6,502 bases of DNA. It comes from CAYOEZ01 sp964402955 (lineage in GTDB: Bacteria; Chloroflexota; DTOL01; DAOUCN01). The notes under the pieces are model-generated. The model saw only the letters and a program-made list of their open reading frames with translations, ran no database searches and was not told the origin of the DNA. The stretch covers positions 1 through 6,502 of the forward strand of contig CAYOEZ010000251.1 in NCBI GenBank assembly GCA_964402955.1, written 5' to 3'. A program made the translations under genes and the position numbers. How positions within the stretch are numbered: position 1 is the first letter of the stretch; the number at the start of each line of letters is the position of its first letter. This document shows, in pieces, positions 5,007 to 6,502 of this stretch.

Positions 5007-5801
5007 TCACGGAACGCGCAAGACAACCCAGATCACCACCGCCAGCGCCGCCAGCCCGACCAGCGCATATTCCGCCGCCATCCGTAAGTGTACGTCACCC
5101 TGGCGCAGAGCAGCCATGACCCCACTCGATGCATAGAACACGGCCAGCAGCGACAGCCCACCAACGAGCGCCGGCGCCGGCCAGAAGAGCAGCGCCCAGG
5201 CTGCCTGCGCCAGCACGAGACCAACAACGAAGGCCGCCGTCGCTGTTTCGCTCACAGGAGCGGGATAGGTGGCAAAGGCCCGCGCCCGCCACAGCGCCAG
5301 TGCCAGCAGCGCGCCGCCAACGCCGATAGTGGGCGACGTGTACAGCGCACGCCAGCGCGTGGCGTAGACGCCAGCAAAGAAGACCAGCGCTGTCAGATAC
5401 ACGAGCAGGGGGGCAAGAGCCGTGTTCAGCCACAAGGGCAGGCTGTCCTCGCCCAAGCCGCACCCGACGAACAGTATGACGGGCAAAACAAGCGCCAGCA
5501 CCGCAACGGGCAGCCAGCGAGGAGTCTCATCCGGCGGCAGCGGCCCGCACAGCGCCAGCCCGACCATCAGCAGGGCTGGCAGCACGGCGCCCGCCAGCTT
5601 TGCCCGCGTGTCACCCCTGCCGAGGTCAAACGCGCCCAGGAACACGACCGCCACGCAGGCCAGCGCCAACATAGCCTGGCCAGGCACAGAGACAAAGCCA
5701 ATCACAGGCAGGGTAGCGGCTACGCGCCCTGGCTCCCCGAACAGGAGGCCCGCCAGTCCTGCTACTGCCACGGCGGTGACGAACAGTACTCGCTGCATCA
5801 T
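5007..5801 (-). CDS. Uncharacterised multi-pass integral membrane protein
   Basis: I do not recognise this 264-residue protein. It is strongly hydrophobic with about eight or nine predicted membrane spans, near residues 5-21, 40-59, 68-86, 95-114, 124-146, 156-172, 187-207, 209-228 and 244-262. Charged residues are confined to short loops, for example DLGRGDTRAK (59-68), PPDETPRW (89-96) and RQGDVHLR (233-240). There is no obvious catalytic motif, ATP site or transporter signature. It may be a conserved structural or transport protein of its lineage. The start is ATG 5801, or the adjacent ATG 5798; an in-frame stop lies just upstream. No Shine-Dalgarno site precedes it, and a -10-like TATAGT ends three bases before the ATG, which suggests a leaderless transcript. 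Long opposite-strand frames over this gene are rich in Arg, Pro and Gln and look like shadows. Confidence 0.75.
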   Translation of the reverse strand: MMQRVLFVTAVAVAGLAGLLFGEPGRVAATLPVIGFVSVPGQAMLALACVAVVFLGAFDLGRGDTRAKLAGAVLPALLMVGLALCGPLPPDETPRWLPVAVLALVLPVILFVGCGLGEDSLPLWLNTALAPLLVYLTALVFFAGVYATRWRALYTSPTIGVGGALLALALWRARAFATYPAPVSETATAAFVVGLVLAQAAWALLFWPAPALVGGLSLLAVFYASSGVMAALRQGDVHLRMAAEYALVGLAALAVVIWVVLRVP

Positions 5802-5804
5802 GCG

Positions 5805-5836
5805 ACTATACTAACACATCTCACTGTCCGTTGACA
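5805..5836 (-). promoter_or_regulatory. Possible leaderless promoter of the membrane protein gene
   Basis: On the minus strand TTGTCA (read from 5836 to 5831) is 5 of 6 to the -35 consensus. It is followed 18 bp later by TAGTAT, with TATAGT overlapping it just downstream (5810-5805). Either -10 would place the start of transcription at or next to the ATG at 5801. The -35 occupies the same bases as the -35 of the divergent folC promoter. The spacing to TATAGT (21 bp) is too long and TAGTAT is only 4 of 6, so the assignment is weak. Confidence 0.35.
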
Positions 5837-5866
5837 AGAGGTAAGGCGCGTGCTATAGTCGCTGCG
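5831..5866 (+). promoter_or_regulatory. Near-consensus sigma70 promoter for folC
   Basis: TTGACA at 5831-5836 is a perfect -35. After exactly 17 bp comes TATAGT at 5854-5859 (5 of 6), preceded by TGC to form an extended -10. Transcription would start near 5866, about 14 nt before the ATG at 5880, with AAGGGAGG (5869-5876) as ribosome site in the short leader. This is the best promoter in the window. Confidence 0.8.
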
Positions 5867-5879
5867 AGAAGGGAGGGCT

Positions 5880-6502
5880 ATGAACACTGCCTACAAGCAA
5901 GCACTTGCCTATATCCTCAGCCTGACTGATCTCGAACGACGTACCGACATGAGCGGGGCGCGCGCCGAACTTGGGCTTGAGCGCATGCGTGCCCTCCTCG
6001 ACTCGATCGGTCACCCCGAGAGCGCGTATTGGACGGTTCACGTTGCCGGCACCAAAGGCAAAGGCTCGACAGCAGCGATGATCGAACGCGTGCTGCGCGC
6101 CGCTGGATTGCGCAGCGGTCTTTACACCTCGCCGCACTTGCACACCTTCCGTGAACGCATCCGCATGGGCGGACGTTGTATCTCACAGGCAGATCTGGCC
6201 GCGCTCACGTCCTTTCTGCGCCCTGTCGCCAGCGCCATGCCTGATCGTCCTTCGACATTCGAGATCATCACAACCCTGGCGCTCACCTACTTCGCTCGTC
6301 AGCATGCCGACGTCGCTGTTCTTGAAGTCGGACTGGGCGGGAGGCTCGACGCCACCAACGTCGTCACCCCACGCGTCTCGGTGATAACGTCCATCAGCTA
6401 CGACCACATGGCCGTGCTCGGCCACACCCTGACCGATATTTCCGCCGAGAAAGCCGGCATTGTCAAGGAAGGCATACCGGTTGTGTCGTCGCCCCAGAAC
6501 CC
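5880..6502 (+). CDS. folC: Bifunctional folylpolyglutamate/dihydrofolate synthase, N-terminal part (3' end outside window)
   Basis: The frame is open from ATG 5880 to the right edge, 207 codons, so the gene is cut by the window and not broken. FolC adds glutamate to dihydropteroate and/or to reduced folates using ATP, in the cytoplasm. The Mur-ligase-type core is clear: HVAGTKGKGSTAAM (54-67) is the P-loop, GLYTSPHL (80-87) and FRERIRMGG (90-98) follow, then STFEIITTLAL (125-135), LEVGLGGRLDATNVV (148-162) and ISYDHMAVLGHTL (172-184) with the metal-site histidine H176. EKAGIVK (190-196) is also typical. The N-terminal YKQALAYILSL is the usual first helix. AAGGGAGG lies directly upstream and a near-consensus promoter precedes it. 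Whether it has one or both activities cannot be judged from this half. Confidence 0.94.
   Translation, partial: MNTAYKQALAYILSLTDLERRTDMSGARAELGLERMRALLDSIGHPESAYWTVHVAGTKGKGSTAAMIERVLRAAGLRSGLYTSPHLHTFRERIRMGGRCISQADLAALTSFLRPVASAMPDRPSTFEIITTLALTYFARQHADVAVLEVGLGGRLDATNVVTPRVSVITSISYDHMAVLGHTLTDISAEKAGIVKEGIPVVSSPQN

Noticed and set aside
4775..5026. Minus-strand frame of 83 codons after the membrane protein gene
   Set aside because: Much of it is the foldback sequence; no family resemblance and no ribosome site noticed.
4751..5119. Plus-strand frame of 122 codons in the gap before the membrane protein
   Set aside because: No Shine-Dalgarno site. It reads through the foldback at 4801-4892 and enters the membrane gene antisense, and its tail is low-complexity Pro/Ala.
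5088..5834. Plus-strand frame of 248 codons opposite the membrane protein
   Set aside because: Its Arg/Gln/Pro-rich composition is the usual complement of a hydrophobic Ala/Leu/Val-rich gene, and it runs into the divergent promoter.

Overview
The window looks like a stretch of ordinary bacterial chromosome. It is GC-rich and gene-dense, with short intergenic gaps, good Shine-Dalgarno sites before several genes and sigma70-like promoters. The gene mix (a GH57 branching enzyme with DUF1957-type C-terminus, a bacterial MEMO protein, a lone MoaD, a DedA protein and a CGCAGAGACGCAGAG-type intergenic palindrome) would fit a Chloroflexota (Anaerolineae-like) or similar environmental bacterium. That assignment is inference from gene style only. 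No phage, plasmid, CRISPR, defence or transposase gene was recognised.

Layout. Plus strand, 3-1318: the 3' end of a pyruvate kinase gene, a cyclase/kynurenine-formamidase-like hydrolase, and a MoaD sulfur carrier. Minus strand, 1427-3115: a GH57 glycogen branching enzyme, convergent with moaD. Plus strand, 3184-3807: a DedA/VTT membrane protein, divergent from the branching enzyme. Minus strand, 3802-4683: a MEMO1-family (AmmeMemoRadiSam B) protein whose stop codon abuts that of dedA. Minus strand, 5007-5801: an unrecognised multi-pass membrane protein. Plus strand, 5880 to the right edge: the first 207 codons of folC, divergent from the membrane protein and driven by a near-consensus promoter.

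The genes do not form one pathway. Pyruvate kinase and the branching enzyme belong to central carbon and glycogen metabolism, MoaD to molybdopterin and FolC to folate. The rest are enzymes or membrane proteins of uncertain substrate.

The most unusual content is non-coding. (i) A 16-bp tandem array copies the last codons and stop of pyruvate kinase and runs up to the start codon of the next gene. (ii) A 145-bp MITE-like inverted-repeat element sits inside that array, and its removal restores the array register exactly with a TA duplication. (iii) An 11-bp triplication covers the last codons and stop of the cyclase gene, repeating the same pattern one gene later. (iv) There are two further large imperfect palindromes, at 1334-1423 and 4801-4892; the second can fold as three hairpins inside a closing stem. 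I did not find a convincing new multi-gene system.
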